Shown: one piece after another, positions 8,779-17,499 of the stretch
How positions within the stretch are numbered: position 1 is the stretch's first letter
Layout: every line of letters begins with the position of its first letter
Source of the DNA: Paenibacillus piri
Lineage (GTDB): Bacteria; Bacillota; Bacilli; Paenibacillales; NBRC-103111
NCBI RefSeq assembly: GCF_004354045.1
Contig: NZ_SMRT01000012.1
Span: forward strand, 124,001 to 188,000
Direction of reading: 5' to 3'
Length of the DNA: 64,000 nt
Made by a program: the position numbers and the translations under genes
The notes under the pieces: model-generated
Told to the model about the DNA's origin: nothing
Database searches by the model: none
What the model saw: the letters and a program-made list of their open reading frames with translations, nothing else

Positions 8779-9837
8779 ATGAGTCCAATCGTTGATTTTT
8801 TGCAGCGCTGCCGCGATCGCCGGGCGTTTTCCGGAGCTGCATACGCCTTCGGCACTTCCTCCGGCTTGAAGGAGCAGGGCATTGTCGGAACATTGGCGTG
8901 GGACGGAGAACCGGTACAAGCGGACAGCTTGTGGGATCTGGCGTCCGTTACAAAGCCGATTGCGATGCTTCCGCTGATGCTCCTGCTGGAGCAAGGGGAA
9001 GTGTGCCTCGATGACGGAATAGCAGCCTTTTTGCCCGACTATGCGGGAACGGATAAAGCCAATATTACGCTGCGGCAGCTGCTTACTCATTCAGGGGGGA
9101 TCCCCGGCCAGCAGCCGCTTTACCAATCGGCCCATTCGAAAGAGACGTTATTGACAGCCGTAAGGAACTTGCCGTTGCGCTCCAAACCGGGAACGCGGGT
9201 GGAATATACGTCGCAAGGCTATATGATACTCGGGGAAATAATCGAAAAGGCGGCCGGAAAAAGTCTTGATACCGTTTTGCGCGAGCTGGTATTTGAACCG
9301 CTGGGCATGAAGGATACGATGTTCAACCCTCCGGCGGCCCTTGCATCCCGTGCTGCGGCGACCGAATATTGCCCGTGGCGGGGCAGACTTGTTCGGGGGG
9401 AGGTGCATGACGAAAATGCCGTTGTATTGGGCGGAGTGGCCGGTCATGCCGGACTGTTCAGTACGGCGTCGGACATGGCGCTGCTTTGTCGAGAGCTGCT
9501 GCGCTGCGGACAAATAGGGAACGGTCGTTTGCTGCAGCACAGCACTTTGCGCCTTATGTCCCGCAACCATACTTCCTCGTTGAATTTAGCCAGAGGACTT
9601 GGCTGGCAAGCCAAGGATGCGGACGACTCTCCGGCGGGCGACCTGTTCTCGGCGTCGTCGTACGGACATACGGGCTTTACGGGAACCAGCATCTGGATGG
9701 ATCCTGAAAAGGATATATTTGCGGTGCTTCTGACTAACCGCGTACACCCGGTACGATCCAATATGGCTATTAAGAGAATCCGATCCATTTACCACAATTT
9801 GGTTGTATTATGTATGGAGAAGCCGGAATCCAGATAG
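8779..9837 (+). CDS. Serine hydrolase of the beta-lactamase / DD-peptidase fold
   Basis: A 352-residue protein of the class C beta-lactamase-like family. It has the SxxK nucleophile motif SVTK (S56-K59), a Tyr motif region VEYTSQGYM and the third motif GHTGFTGT. No clear signal peptide is present, so it probably acts in the cytoplasm, as expected for a peptidase or esterase rather than a resistance enzyme. ATG 8779 is preferred to GTG 8770 because AGGTGAGG sits between them. Its context with M20 peptidase, dipeptide epimerase and alanine dehydrogenase suggests a role in trimming imported, possibly D-amino-acid-containing, peptides. Confidence 0.85.
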   Translation: MSPIVDFLQRCRDRRAFSGAAYAFGTSSGLKEQGIVGTLAWDGEPVQADSLWDLASVTKPIAMLPLMLLLEQGEVCLDDGIAAFLPDYAGTDKANITLRQLLTHSGGIPGQQPLYQSAHSKETLLTAVRNLPLRSKPGTRVEYTSQGYMILGEIIEKAAGKSLDTVLRELVFEPLGMKDTMFNPPAALASRAAATEYCPWRGRLVRGEVHDENAVVLGGVAGHAGLFSTASDMALLCRELLRCGQIGNGRLLQHSTLRLMSRNHTSSLNLARGLGWQAKDADDSPAGDLFSASSYGHTGFTGTSIWMDPEKDIFAVLLTNRVHPVRSNMAIKRIRSIYHNLVVLCMEKPESR

Positions 9838-9846
9838 GAGAACCGC

Positions 9847-10926
9847 ATGCGGATAACAGAAGTAGAGACGAAACGAATCAGCGTGCCGCTGAAAAAGCCG
9901 TTTAAAACCGCGTTACGGACTGTGCATACTGCGGAGACGGTGCTTGTGAAAATCAGTTCGGATTGCGGGCGCGCCGGATGGGGAGAAGCGCCCCCAACCG
10001 CTGCCATAACGGGGGAAAGCTTGCAGAGCATCGAAGCGTTCATCACAGCTGTGAAACCAAAGCTAATCGGGGAAAGCTTGCTGCAATATGAACGCGTATT
10101 TCATCTGCTGAACCGTTCCGCTGTAGGTAACAGCAGCGGCAAAGCCGCTGTCGATATGGCCTTGTACGATCTGATCGCTCAGCAATGCGGCCTCCCCTTG
10201 TATCAATTGCTTGGGGGATACCGGAATGAAATCGAAACCGACTATACCGTAAGCGTCAACACCCCGGAGGAAATGGGGGAGGACGCAGCCGAATATGTCA
10301 GCAGCGGCTTTACGGTGTTGAAAATAAAGGTTGGTATTGACGATGCTTCCAAGGATCTGGAACGGGTGCGTGAAATTCGCAGCCGGGTCGGCAGCGGTAT
10401 CAAATTGAGGCTGGACGCCAATCAGGGTTGGGAAACGAAAACGGCGATTAGTACGATCCGCGCCATGGAGGATGCAGGATTGGATATCGAGCTGGTGGAG
10501 CAGCCGGTGCGAGCCGGGGATATTGCCGGGCTCAAGCAGGTCACGGATGCTGTTGATACTTTGATCATGGCGGACGAGGGCGTGTTTTCTCCATCCGATG
10601 CCTTCGAGGTGCTCAAGCAGCGCGCTGCGGATTTGATCAATATCAAGCTGATGAAAGCGGGCGGCATTTACCACGCTGACACCATCTGCCGTATGGCGGA
10701 CTTTTGCGGAATGGAATGCATGGTCGGCAGCATGATTGAAACGCGTGTCGGCATAACGGCTGCGGCCCATTTCGCTGCAGGCAAAAGAAATATTACCCGC
10801 ATTGATCTGGACGCTCCGCTCATGATGGCAAAAGACGTTGTGGATGGCGGAGCCGTGTACGACGGGAAAATCATCAGGCTTCCGGATTCACCGGGTCTTG
10901 GGATTACCGATGTTTTATCGGAATGA
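9847..10926 (+). CDS. Dipeptide epimerase (L-Ala-D/L-Glu epimerase type, enolase superfamily)
   Basis: A 359-residue enolase-superfamily enzyme of the muconate-lactonizing subgroup. Catalytic features are the KxK motif LKIKVG (K159, K161), metal ligands D190 (RLDANQGW), E218 (LVEQP) and D243 (MADEG), the opposite-face lysine K267 (INIKLMK), and a C-terminal substrate-specifying DLDAP. The DxD motif near the C-terminus is known in dipeptide epimerases such as YkfB. It would interconvert L,D- and L,L-dipeptides, the step that lets murein peptides be degraded by ordinary peptidases. The start is 9 bases after the previous stop. Confidence 0.87.
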   Translation: MRITEVETKRISVPLKKPFKTALRTVHTAETVLVKISSDCGRAGWGEAPPTAAITGESLQSIEAFITAVKPKLIGESLLQYERVFHLLNRSAVGNSSGKAAVDMALYDLIAQQCGLPLYQLLGGYRNEIETDYTVSVNTPEEMGEDAAEYVSSGFTVLKIKVGIDDASKDLERVREIRSRVGSGIKLRLDANQGWETKTAISTIRAMEDAGLDIELVEQPVRAGDIAGLKQVTDAVDTLIMADEGVFSPSDAFEVLKQRAADLINIKLMKAGGIYHADTICRMADFCGMECMVGSMIETRVGITAAAHFAAGKRNITRIDLDAPLMMAKDVVDGGAVYDGKIIRLPDSPGLGITDVLSE

Positions 10927-10954
10927 CTTCATTCGCAAGGACATAACTATCAAA

Positions 10955-10986
10955 TTAACGGTTCAATTGCTTATTAGCACCGTTAA
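10955..10986. promoter_or_regulatory. Inverted repeat upstream of ridA
   Basis: TTAACGGT (10955-10962) and ACCGTTAA (10979-10986) form a perfect 8-base inverted repeat with a 16-base spacer, in the 80-base gap before ridA. It could be an operator for an internal promoter, or an mRNA hairpin that separates the upstream operon from ridA-ald. No T-run follows, so it is not a normal terminator. Confidence 0.3.
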
Positions 10987-11006
10987 CATTCCAGGGAGGC
11001 TATCAA

Positions 11007-11474
11007 ATGAGTAAAATTGCACAACGATTGAATGATTTAGGAATCGAACTGCCGGTTCCCGGCGCGCCGGCCGCTATGTACATCCCGGCAGTTACGGTTA
11101 ATAATTTAGTATACACATCGGGCAATGATTGCCGGATTCAAGGAAAGCTGATGTATGAAGGAAAGCTGGGCAAGGATCTTACGATTGAACAAGGGCAGCA
11201 AGCCGCCAGACAGACCATGATCAATCTGCTTGGCGTGCTGCAGGCGCATCTGGGCGATTTGGATCGGATAGAAAAAATTGTGAAGCTGCTCGCCTTTGTA
11301 AACAGCGCTGAAGGTTTTGCCGATCAGCCTTATGTCATTAACGGAGCTTCCCAACTGCTGGAAGAAGTATTCGGCGAAGCGGGCAAACATGCCCGTTCGG
11401 CTATCGGGACATCGGAGCTGCCTTTTAACACGCCGGTTGAAATCGAAATGATCGTTCAACTGAAATCTGTCTAA
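11007..11474 (+). CDS. RidA-family (YjgF/UK114) protein
   Basis: A 155-residue RidA-like protein. It has the compact trimeric chorismate-mutase-like fold signature, including VYTSGND near the start, GKDLTIEQGQQAARQTMINLLGV in two short segments, and a C-terminal EIEMIVQL strand. The family removes reactive enamine/imine intermediates made by PLP-dependent dehydratases, though this longer 'YjgH-like' branch (about 150 rather than 125 residues) is less well studied. The PLP enzyme and dehydrogenase in the same operon fit that role. Its ribosome binding site is CAGGGAGG. Confidence 0.86.
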   Translation: MSKIAQRLNDLGIELPVPGAPAAMYIPAVTVNNLVYTSGNDCRIQGKLMYEGKLGKDLTIEQGQQAARQTMINLLGVLQAHLGDLDRIEKIVKLLAFVNSAEGFADQPYVINGASQLLEEVFGEAGKHARSAIGTSELPFNTPVEIEMIVQLKSV

Positions 11475-11507
11475 AATCTGCGCTGCTGCAAATCGGGAGG
11501 TTTACTT

Positions 11508-12635
11508 ATGATCATCGGCGTCCCTAAGGAAATTAAAAACAATGAGAACCGCGTTTCCTTGACACCTGCTAACGTCGAAGCGTTGCATAGCCACGGACAC
11601 ACGGTTTACATCGAGAAATCTGCGGGACTGAGCAGCGGGTTTCATGATGATGAATATGCAGCCCAAGGAGCTATTATTTCAGATACGGCTGAAGAGGTAT
11701 GGGCCAAAGCCGATATGGTTATGAAAGTAAAGGAGCCGCTGCCGGAGGAGTATGCTTTTTTTCGGGAGGGATTGATCCTTTTTACTTATTTGCATCTCGC
11801 TCCTGTGCCGGAATTGACCGCAGCACTCGTCAAGCGGGGCATGATTGCGATTGCTTATGAAACGATTCAAACGGACGATCGCGCATTGCCTTTACTGATC
11901 CCTATGAGTGAAGTGGCGGGCCGCATGTCCGTTCAAATAGGAGCACAATTACTTGAAAAGCCGTATGGAGGGAAAGGGGTTTTGCTGAGCGGAGTTCCGG
12001 GGGTACAGCCGGCGGAAGTCGTAATTATCGGCGGGGGCATTGTCGGAACAAACGCCGCGAAGATGGCGGTGGGAGCAGGGGCCCGTGTGACACTGCTTGA
12101 TGTGAACGCCGATCGTCTGCGGTATTTGGACGATATTTTCGGCAGCCGGATCACTACGATGATTTCCGCCCCCTATCACATCGAGCAAGCGGTCCGCAAG
12201 GCCGACCTGCTGATTGGTGCCGTTTTGATTCCGGGTGCGCGGGCGCCCAAGCTCGTCAAGGCGGATATGGTCAAGCAAATGTCCATGGGTTCCGTTATTG
12301 TTGATGTGGCGGTTGACCAGGGAGGCTCTATCGAAACGATCGACAGGGTAACGACGCATTCCGATCCGGTTTACGTCAAGCACGGTGTACTCCACTATGC
12401 TGTAGCGAACATGCCCGGCGCCGTAGCGAGAACGTCCACGCTTGCTTTGACGAATGCGACATCGCCTTATGCGCTGCAAATCGCCAGCCTGGGAATCCGG
12501 GAGGCGGTTGCGCGCAATAAAGCGTTGTCCCGCGGAGTGAACATAGCGGGCGGTTTCGTTACTTATGAAGCTGTCGCCAGGGAACAGAACTATCCTTACG
12601 TAGATGTAAATCAAGCTTTGTCCGTCGGGGCATGA
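11508..12635 (+). CDS. ald: Alanine dehydrogenase
   Basis: A 375-residue NAD-dependent L-alanine dehydrogenase that deaminates alanine to pyruvate and ammonia. The N-terminus [20 protein letters not shown] is diagnostic. Active-site residues K75 (MKVKEP) and H96 (YLHLAP) are in place, the Rossmann loop reads [11 protein letters not shown], and VDVAVDQGG holds the catalytic aspartate region. It is the last gene of the peptide operon and is followed by a strong terminator. That makes alanine a likely end product of the peptides imported by the upstream genes. Confidence 0.96.
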   Translation: MIIGVPKEIKNNENRVSLTPANVEALHSHGHTVYIEKSAGLSSGFHDDEYAAQGAIISDTAEEVWAKADMVMKVKEPLPEEYAFFREGLILFTYLHLAPVPELTAALVKRGMIAIAYETIQTDDRALPLLIPMSEVAGRMSVQIGAQLLEKPYGGKGVLLSGVPGVQPAEVVIIGGGIVGTNAAKMAVGAGARVTLLDVNADRLRYLDDIFGSRITTMISAPYHIEQAVRKADLLIGAVLIPGARAPKLVKADMVKQMSMGSVIVDVAVDQGGSIETIDRVTTHSDPVYVKHGVLHYAVANMPGAVARTSTLALTNATSPYALQIASLGIREAVARNKALSRGVNIAGGFVTYEAVAREQNYPYVDVNQALSVGA

Positions 12636-12651
12636 CACCCGTAACCGGGAT

Positions 12652-12695
12652 AAGCGAAGCAACGCGATCGGATCGCGCGGCTTCGCTTGTTTTTT
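12652..12695 (+). terminator. Rho-independent terminator after ald
   Basis: AAGCGAAGC pairs with GCTTCGCTT and an inner CGCGATC/GATCGCG stem stacks on it. A run of six T bases follows. It ends the long peptide operon and lies between convergent genes. Confidence 0.9.
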
Positions 12696-12720
12696 AAAAT
12701 AGGGTAGGTGACCCGATTCA

Positions 12721-13197
12721 TCATTCGGCACGCCGCAGTGACAGGGGATTGCCGTTTTCAAGCAAGCTCTTTAAGCCGCTGAGAATGACCGGCCAGCCGT
12801 TGTTGATGCCGTCGTTACTAATGCCGTTAAAGCCCGTATGCTCACTGCGGAAATCCGTCGGCAGCAGCTCCTCGTGCTTAAGCGACAGCTTGACAATCGA
12901 GTCCATCGGCAGCAGCTCAAAGGTCACCTTCGTCGATTGTTCGCGAACCGTCCGGTCTTCCGCCCATTGAAATGTATAGGAAAGAAGCTGATGCGGGCGG
13001 CTCTTCAATACGACGCCTTGTGCGGCGACCGTTCCATTCTCAATCCTGAAGGTTACAGGCGAGCCTTCATTCCAGTCGGACTGAATTTTCCTTCCGAACC
13101 AATATTTTTCCGTAAATTCGCCATTCGTCAGAGCTTCCCAAAGCTTTTCCGGCGTCGTTGCAATGTAGGTGACATATACAAAGGTTGAATTATTCAT
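12721..13197 (-). CDS. SRPBCC / AHSA1-family protein
   Basis: A 158-residue protein of the activator-of-Hsp90-ATPase-1-like START/SRPBCC family. It contains the typical TPEKLWEALTNGEFTEKYWFG opening (split here as TPEKLWEALT and EKYWFGR) and the QFEL-type SKVTFELLP strand. Members bind hydrophobic ligands; in Firmicutes they are usually encoded directly after an ArsR-type regulator. Here the ArsR gene upstream is broken and its stop overlaps this ATG (ATGAATAA). The gene may therefore now be expressed without repression. Function beyond ligand binding is unknown. Confidence 0.85.
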   Translation of the reverse strand: MNNSTFVYVTYIATTPEKLWEALTNGEFTEKYWFGRKIQSDWNEGSPVTFRIENGTVAAQGVVLKSRPHQLLSYTFQWAEDRTVREQSTKVTFELLPMDSIVKLSLKHEELLPTDFRSEHTGFNGISNDGINNGWPVILSGLKSLLENGNPLSLRRAE

Positions 13198-13384
13198 CGG
13201 CGTTCTCCAGTTTGTTTTTCAATTCGCTCAAAGCCTCCATGCGATGAAGTTCGTATTTCCGAATCAGCGATCATAGATGTCGCCGATCGGAGCGGCATTC
13301 AGGTAATGCAGTTTATTTCGTCAGTGCCATTCGATCGCGATTAAATTCGCCTCCTCCAATATGATCAGGTGATTGGCTGTGAAT
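13190..13384 (-). pseudogene. Decayed ArsR-family regulator (C-terminal remnant)
   Basis: Reading the minus strand gives NHLIILEEANLIAIEWH, a stop, RNKLHYLNAAPIGDIYDR, a second stop or shift, then IRKYELHRMEALSELKNKL in another frame. This is the second half of an ArsR regulator of the type paired with SRPBCC genes. The start codon and the first half, including most of the winged helix, are missing, and at least two lesions interrupt the rest. The promoter and operator are kept immediately upstream, so a deletion has joined the promoter to the middle of the gene. Confidence 0.85.
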
Positions 13385-13386
13385 AT

Positions 13387-13416
13387 ATTATATGCAACCA
13401 TTTGGATGCATGTCAA
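13387..13416 (-). promoter_or_regulatory. Promoter with ArsR-type operator
   Basis: On the minus strand TTGACA (13416-13411) and TATAAT (13392-13387) are separated by 18 bases. The spacer holds the near-perfect dyad ATGCATCCAAATGGTTGCAT (13392-13411). This is the expected place for an ArsR operator controlling the regulator and the SRPBCC gene; the regulator itself is broken. Confidence 0.7.
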
Positions 13417-13496
13417 GCGCTAAATCGATTGCGAAGTTCCGATATGTCCATTGTGCTGGGCCATGGTTATCAAATCTGATGGGTCAAACTAAAACA

Positions 13497-13535
13497 AAAC
13501 GCCCCGATTCCATTTGTAAAACGGAGCGGGACGTG
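13497..13535 (-). terminator. Possible orphan terminator
   Basis: Read on the minus strand, CGTCCCGCTCC can pair with GGAATCGGGGCG (one bulge, one mismatch), followed by TTTTGTTTT. No minus-strand gene lies immediately upstream, so it may be a relic or act on read-through. The rest of 13417-13820 holds no gene that I can support. Confidence 0.4.
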
Positions 13536-13822
13536 TTGAGTCATATATTTTGTTTATGTTGATTACAGATGAAATCAGACTCGTAAAAATTGCATTTTAT
13601 GGAAAAAAATAATAATATTTGTATGATCTTTTTTGGGCCCACGATTAAAATATAATACTATAACGGAAAGAAAAAGTTTTGACCTATTGCGGCGAAATCG
13701 CTCCTTTTTTGCAAAATATTCGGTAATGGCGGAGGGCCGGCATTGGCTTGCCGAAACCCCTTATCCCTGTGGTTTTGACGCTCCGGCGACGAAATTGACC
13801 GCTCCAAACAGCCCGTCCCGTA

Positions 13823-13886
13823 TTGACATCATTAGGCAGGAGTGTTATAAAATTAGGTGTTGGCACTCTAGCTGATTGAGTGCTAA
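13823..13886 (+). promoter_or_regulatory. Sigma-A promoter and CIRCE element of htpG
   Basis: TTGACA (13823-13828), a 17-base spacer and TATAAA (13846-13851) form a good sigma-A promoter. Just downstream is TTGGCACTC-N9-GAGTGCTAA (13860-13886). It differs from the CIRCE consensus TTAGCACTC-N9-GAGTGCTAA at one base. CIRCE is the HrcA operator, so htpG should be derepressed on protein-folding stress. Confidence 0.93.
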
Positions 13887-13964
13887 AAGTCCGACGAATA
13901 AATTGCGAAGCCGGCAGTTATTCACCGGACTTCTAAAGCTCGAAAACCAAAAGGAGGAGTACCC

Positions 13965-15845
13965 TTGGCCAAGAAGCAGTTTAAAGCCGAATCCAAACGA
14001 TTATTGGAAATGATGATCAACTCCATTTATACGCAGAGGGAAATTTTCCTTCGGGAGCTGATTTCCAATGCAAGCGATGCGATCGATAAAATTTATTACA
14101 AAGCGCTTACGGATGAAAATCTCGTTTTCGACAATGACAGCTACTTCATTAAAGTGACTGCCGATAAATCGAGTCGGCTGCTGAAGATCCGGGATACCGG
14201 GATCGGTATGACGAAAGACGAGCTTGAGAACAACCTCGGCATCATCGCCAAGAGCGGGTCGCTGGCTTTCAAGAAGGAGAACGAAGCGAAGGACGGACAC
14301 GATATCATCGGTCAATTCGGCGTCGGCTTCTACTCGGCTTTCATGGTTGCGGACGTAGTGACTGTTGTCAGCAAGGCGATCGGCAGCGACGTCGCGTACA
14401 AGTGGGAGTCTACGGGCGCGGACGGGTATACGATCGAGGAATGCGAGAAGGATTCGGTCGGCACCGAAATTACGCTCCAGATCAAGGAGAATACGGAAGA
14501 CGATAATTACGACGAGTTTCTGAGCGAATATCGGCTTAAAGCGATCATCAAGAAATATTCCGATTTCATCCGTTATCCGATCAAGATGGACATTACCGGC
14601 AGCAGACCGAAAGCGGATAGCGAGAATGAATTCGAGGACTATATCGAAGAGCAAACCGTTAACAGCATGATTCCGATCTGGAAAAAGAGCAGAAGCGAGC
14701 TCAAGCCGGAAGATTACGACAACTTCTACGCCGAGAAGCATTACGGCTTCGACAAGCCGATCAAGCATATTCATATCAGCGCCGAAGGCGCTGTACGATA
14801 TAATGCCATTCTGTTCATTCCGGAGAACATTCCTTTCAACTACTATTCGAAGGAATTCGAGAAGGGGCTGGAGCTGTATTCGAACGGCGTGCTCATTATG
14901 AACAAATGCGCCGACCTGCTTCCCGATTACTACAGCTTCGTCAAGGGCATGGTCGATTCCGAGGATTTATCTCTCAACATTTCGCGCGAGATGCTGCAAC
15001 ACGACCGCCAGCTGAAGCTGATTGCAAAAAATATCAAGAGCAAGATCAAGAGCCAGCTGCAAAGCATGCTGAAGGATGAACGGGAGAAGTACGAGCAATT
15101 CTATACGTCGTTCGGCAGACAATTGAAGTACGGTCTTTACAGCGAATACGGCAGCCATAAGGATGAGCTGCAGGACTTGCTCCTGTTTTATTCTTCCAAG
15201 CAGAAAAAGCTCGTATCGTTGGACGAATACGTCTCTGCCATGCCGGAAGATCAGAAATATATATATTATGCGGCAGGCGAGTCTAACGAGCGCATTGAGA
15301 AGCTTCCGCAAACGGAGCTTGTCGCCGACAAAGGCTACGAAATTTTGTACTTCACCGACGATATCGACGAATTTGCGATCAAGATGCTGATGTCGTACAA
15401 GGAGAAGGAGTTCAAATCCGTATCGAGCGGCGATCTCGGCATCGAGGCGGACGACAGCCGCGACAAGACGGAAGACGGGCAGGACGACAGCAAGGAGCTG
15501 TTCGAGCACATGAACGGCCTGTTGGCGGGCAAGGTCAAGCAAGTCAAGGCGTCGAAGCGATTGAAGTCGCATCCCGTATGCTTCTCGACGGATGGCGAGG
15601 TGACGATCGAGATGGAAAAAATATTGAAATCGATGCCGAACAATCCCGACGTGAAAGCGGACAAGGTGCTGGAAATCAACGTCAACCATCCGGTGTTCCA
15701 ATCGTTGAAGGACGCTTACGACAAGGACAAGGAGAAGCTTGGCTTGTACACGGCGCTGCTGTATAACCAGGCCCTGCTGATCGAAGGCTTGCCGATTCAG
15801 GATCCGGTCGAGTTTACGAACGATATTTGCAAAATTATGGTGTAG
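13965..15845 (+). CDS. htpG: Molecular chaperone HtpG (Hsp90)
   Basis: A 626-residue bacterial Hsp90. It has the GHKL ATPase motifs [21 protein letters not shown] and [12 protein letters not shown] in the first 130 residues, followed by the middle domain and the C-terminal dimerisation domain. The cytosolic chaperone helps proteins fold under stress. It starts at TTG 13965 behind AAAGGAGGAG. A CIRCE element and sigma-A promoter lie upstream and a terminator follows directly, so it is a single-gene unit. CIRCE control of htpG differs from Bacillus subtilis, where htpG is not under HrcA. Confidence 0.97.
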   Translation: MAKKQFKAESKRLLEMMINSIYTQREIFLRELISNASDAIDKIYYKALTDENLVFDNDSYFIKVTADKSSRLLKIRDTGIGMTKDELENNLGIIAKSGSLAFKKENEAKDGHDIIGQFGVGFYSAFMVADVVTVVSKAIGSDVAYKWESTGADGYTIEECEKDSVGTEITLQIKENTEDDNYDEFLSEYRLKAIIKKYSDFIRYPIKMDITGSRPKADSENEFEDYIEEQTVNSMIPIWKKSRSELKPEDYDNFYAEKHYGFDKPIKHIHISAEGAVRYNAILFIPENIPFNYYSKEFEKGLELYSNGVLIMNKCADLLPDYYSFVKGMVDSEDLSLNISREMLQHDRQLKLIAKNIKSKIKSQLQSMLKDEREKYEQFYTSFGRQLKYGLYSEYGSHKDELQDLLLFYSSKQKKLVSLDEYVSAMPEDQKYIYYAAGESNERIEKLPQTELVADKGYEILYFTDDIDEFAIKMLMSYKEKEFKSVSSGDLGIEADDSRDKTEDGQDDSKELFEHMNGLLAGKVKQVKASKRLKSHPVCFSTDGEVTIEMEKILKSMPNNPDVKADKVLEINVNHPVFQSLKDAYDKDKEKLGLYTALLYNQALLIEGLPIQDPVEFTNDICKIMV

Positions 15846-15867
15846 TCTTCATACCGCGCTGCAAATT

Positions 15868-15894
15868 AAAGTCCCTTGAAAGGGGCTTTTTTTT
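15868..15894 (+). terminator. Terminator after htpG
   Basis: AAAGTCCCTT pairs with AAGGGGCTTT in a tight hairpin followed by an eight-T run. Confidence 0.85.
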
Positions 15895-16008
15895 GTAATC
15901 GGACCGGATGCGCTTGAAATTGTCGCGGCGGCAGTTCCCGATCCGTGCCGCGCAACGGAATCCCTCTTTTAAAGGGAAAATAAAAATGTTACAATGCATA
16001 CATTGGAA

Positions 16009-16024
16009 TGTAATAAAAATTACA
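16009..16024. promoter_or_regulatory. Palindromic operator candidate before the RpiR gene
   Basis: TGTAATAAAAATTACA is a 16-base dyad ending 18 bases before the RpiR start. It matches AGTAATAAATATTACT at 17541-17556 in front of the next operon, the shared core being GTAATAAA(A/T)ATTAC. A candidate TACAAT -10 box lies at 15990-15995. This fits autoregulation by RpiR. Confidence 0.6.
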
Positions 16025-16042
16025 ACAAAATGGAGCCGGTGC

Positions 16043-16897
16043 ATGGACAATCCCAATCCCATCCTTCAATTAAAAAATAAAATTTCGGAGTTAACAGCAA
16101 CACAGCGCAAGGTTGCGGACTACATTATTAAAAATCCGGTTGATGTCGCTTTTCTGACGGTGGATCAGCTCGCTGGAATAGTCGGAACGAGCACGACGAC
16201 AATCATGAGACTAACATTCAGTCTGGGATATTCCGGTTATACCGAATTTCAAAGAGGGCTTCAAGAAATTTTGAAAAATCGGGCGGACCCGAATACCCGG
16301 CTGGCGGCCAATTTAAAAGATACAAACAGAAGCGACCTATGGATCCGCTGCGCCGAAAATCATATTAATAACATTCAATCGACTGTAGAGATGGTTTCCG
16401 GGGAAACTTTGAGCAAGGTGTTAGACATGATCGTTTCGGCAGATCGGATATATTGTACCGGGGTAAGAAGCGGTTTGCCGATCGCGCAGTGCTTAACCTA
16501 CGGGCTGAACCGACTTCTTGGCAACTGCGATTTGGTTCATGCGGACCATTTTGAATGGACGGAAAGAGTACATAATTATACTTCTTCGGATCTGGTAATT
16601 GCCACTTCTTTCCCCAGATATGCGAGAAAGGTATTCGAATATGTAAAAATGGCGAGAGAAAATAACGCGCAGGTTATATCGATTACAGACAGCTACTCAT
16701 CCCCTCTGGCCAAATATTCGGATTTCATCTTGCCTTGTAATGTGGGCAGCGTAGCATTTCATAATTCGGTGATCGCCCCGATGTTTGTCGCCGACTATAT
16801 TATAAGTGCGGTAGCAATCAAAGTTCCTGAGAAAACGAAGCAGCGTCTGAATAAGCTGGATTCGATTCTTAAGGAAACGAATTATCATTTAACTTAA
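16043..16897 (+). CDS. MurR/RpiR-family transcriptional regulator
   Basis: A 284-residue regulator with an N-terminal RpiR helix-turn-helix (about residues 10-80, including TATQRKVADYI and GTSTTTIMRLTFSLGYSGY) and a C-terminal SIS sugar-isomerase domain (about 110-250, including YCTGVRSGLPIAQ and ITDSYSSPLAKYSD) that normally senses a phosphosugar or related acid. ATG 16043 is chosen over an in-frame ATG at 15908 because TGGAG precedes it and the length then matches the family. It likely controls the downstream carboxylate operon through the shared palindrome. Confidence 0.92.
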   Translation: MDNPNPILQLKNKISELTATQRKVADYIIKNPVDVAFLTVDQLAGIVGTSTTTIMRLTFSLGYSGYTEFQRGLQEILKNRADPNTRLAANLKDTNRSDLWIRCAENHINNIQSTVEMVSGETLSKVLDMIVSADRIYCTGVRSGLPIAQCLTYGLNRLLGNCDLVHADHFEWTERVHNYTSSDLVIATSFPRYARKVFEYVKMARENNAQVISITDSYSSPLAKYSDFILPCNVGSVAFHNSVIAPMFVADYIISAVAIKVPEKTKQRLNKLDSILKETNYHLT

Positions 16898-16954
16898 AAG
16901 TCTGTTAGGATTTATTGAATTTAGCCGGTTGTAAAAGCATGTCAAGAAATAAAG

Positions 16955-16987
16955 GTCCGATGCTTCGTTGCGTCGGGCTATTTTTTT
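16955..16987 (+). terminator. Terminator after the RpiR gene
   Basis: GTCCGATGC pairs with GCGTCGGGC around a six-base loop, and seven T bases follow shortly after. Confidence 0.85.
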
Positions 16988-17032
16988 GTTTAGAAAATTA
17001 TGCGCAGCATATTTCCATGCATAATCGGGGGC

Positions 17033-17449
17033 TCCCCCAAAAGTAAGGTCAAGAGTTGCTTGCACTCTTGACGAAACCCGGTGGATACGGGTTAGCGGAA
17101 TTCGCTTCAGGGCTTCACTTCACTACCCTAAAAATGTCAGATCCGCCAAACGTTTCACAGCTTACGGACTCCAGAGTCGCTATTTGAGCCCAAATGCACC
17201 ATTTTCCAATTTAACGGACTGAGGAGTCGCTATTTCGCTAGAATTGAGGCCGATCGGCAGCTGGCAAAGCAAATAAGGTCACTGTAGTCCGTTAGATTTC
17301 AGAATTGGCGAAATCGAAGCAAATAACGTCCGCTCAGTCCCTTAGCCCGGCGATGCAACGAGCAGCAAGTCTGTAGAGGCGATCCACTCCTAATCCCCCA
17401 TTTTCATCATCAATGGTGCCGCACAGCGGCATGGATGGCTTTTGGGGGA
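17033..17449. mobile_element. MITE-like element with 11-base terminal inverted repeats
   Basis: TCCCCCAAAAG (17033-17043) and its exact complement CTTTTGGGGGA (17439-17449) bound a 417-base stretch without coding potential. Inside are a perfect hairpin (GTCAAGAGT, 7-base loop, ACTCTTGAC; 17048-17072) and four copies of a 26-27 base unit in two opposed pairs. No clear target duplication could be fixed. It fills most of the gap between the RpiR gene and its presumed operon. A non-autonomous element is an inference; it could instead be a fixed intergenic repeat of the genus. Confidence 0.45.
17161..17345. repeat. Four-copy intergenic repeat in two opposed pairs
   Basis: Units at 17161-17186 and 17212-17238 read roughly TTACGGACTCCAGAGTCGC and AACGGACTGAGGAGTCGC, each ending in TATTT. 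Units at 17269-17295 and 17319-17345 are the same motif on the other strand (AAATAAGGTC.. and AAATAACGTC.., ending in TAGTCCGTTAG and CAGTCCCTTAG). The spacing is 50-51 bases within each pair, so the whole can fold into a long cruciform. Confidence 0.75.
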
Positions 17450-17499
17450 CTTTGTACCTTGTCATTGTTTTGTTCCATCAGACCATTTGAAAAAAAGGG

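Noticed and set aside
13633-13875. 80-codon frame upstream of htpG
   Set aside because: It runs through the htpG promoter and into the CIRCE element and has no ribosome binding site.
17161-17345. CRISPR-like array
   Set aside because: There are only four units, imperfect, and in opposed orientations; no cas genes are present.
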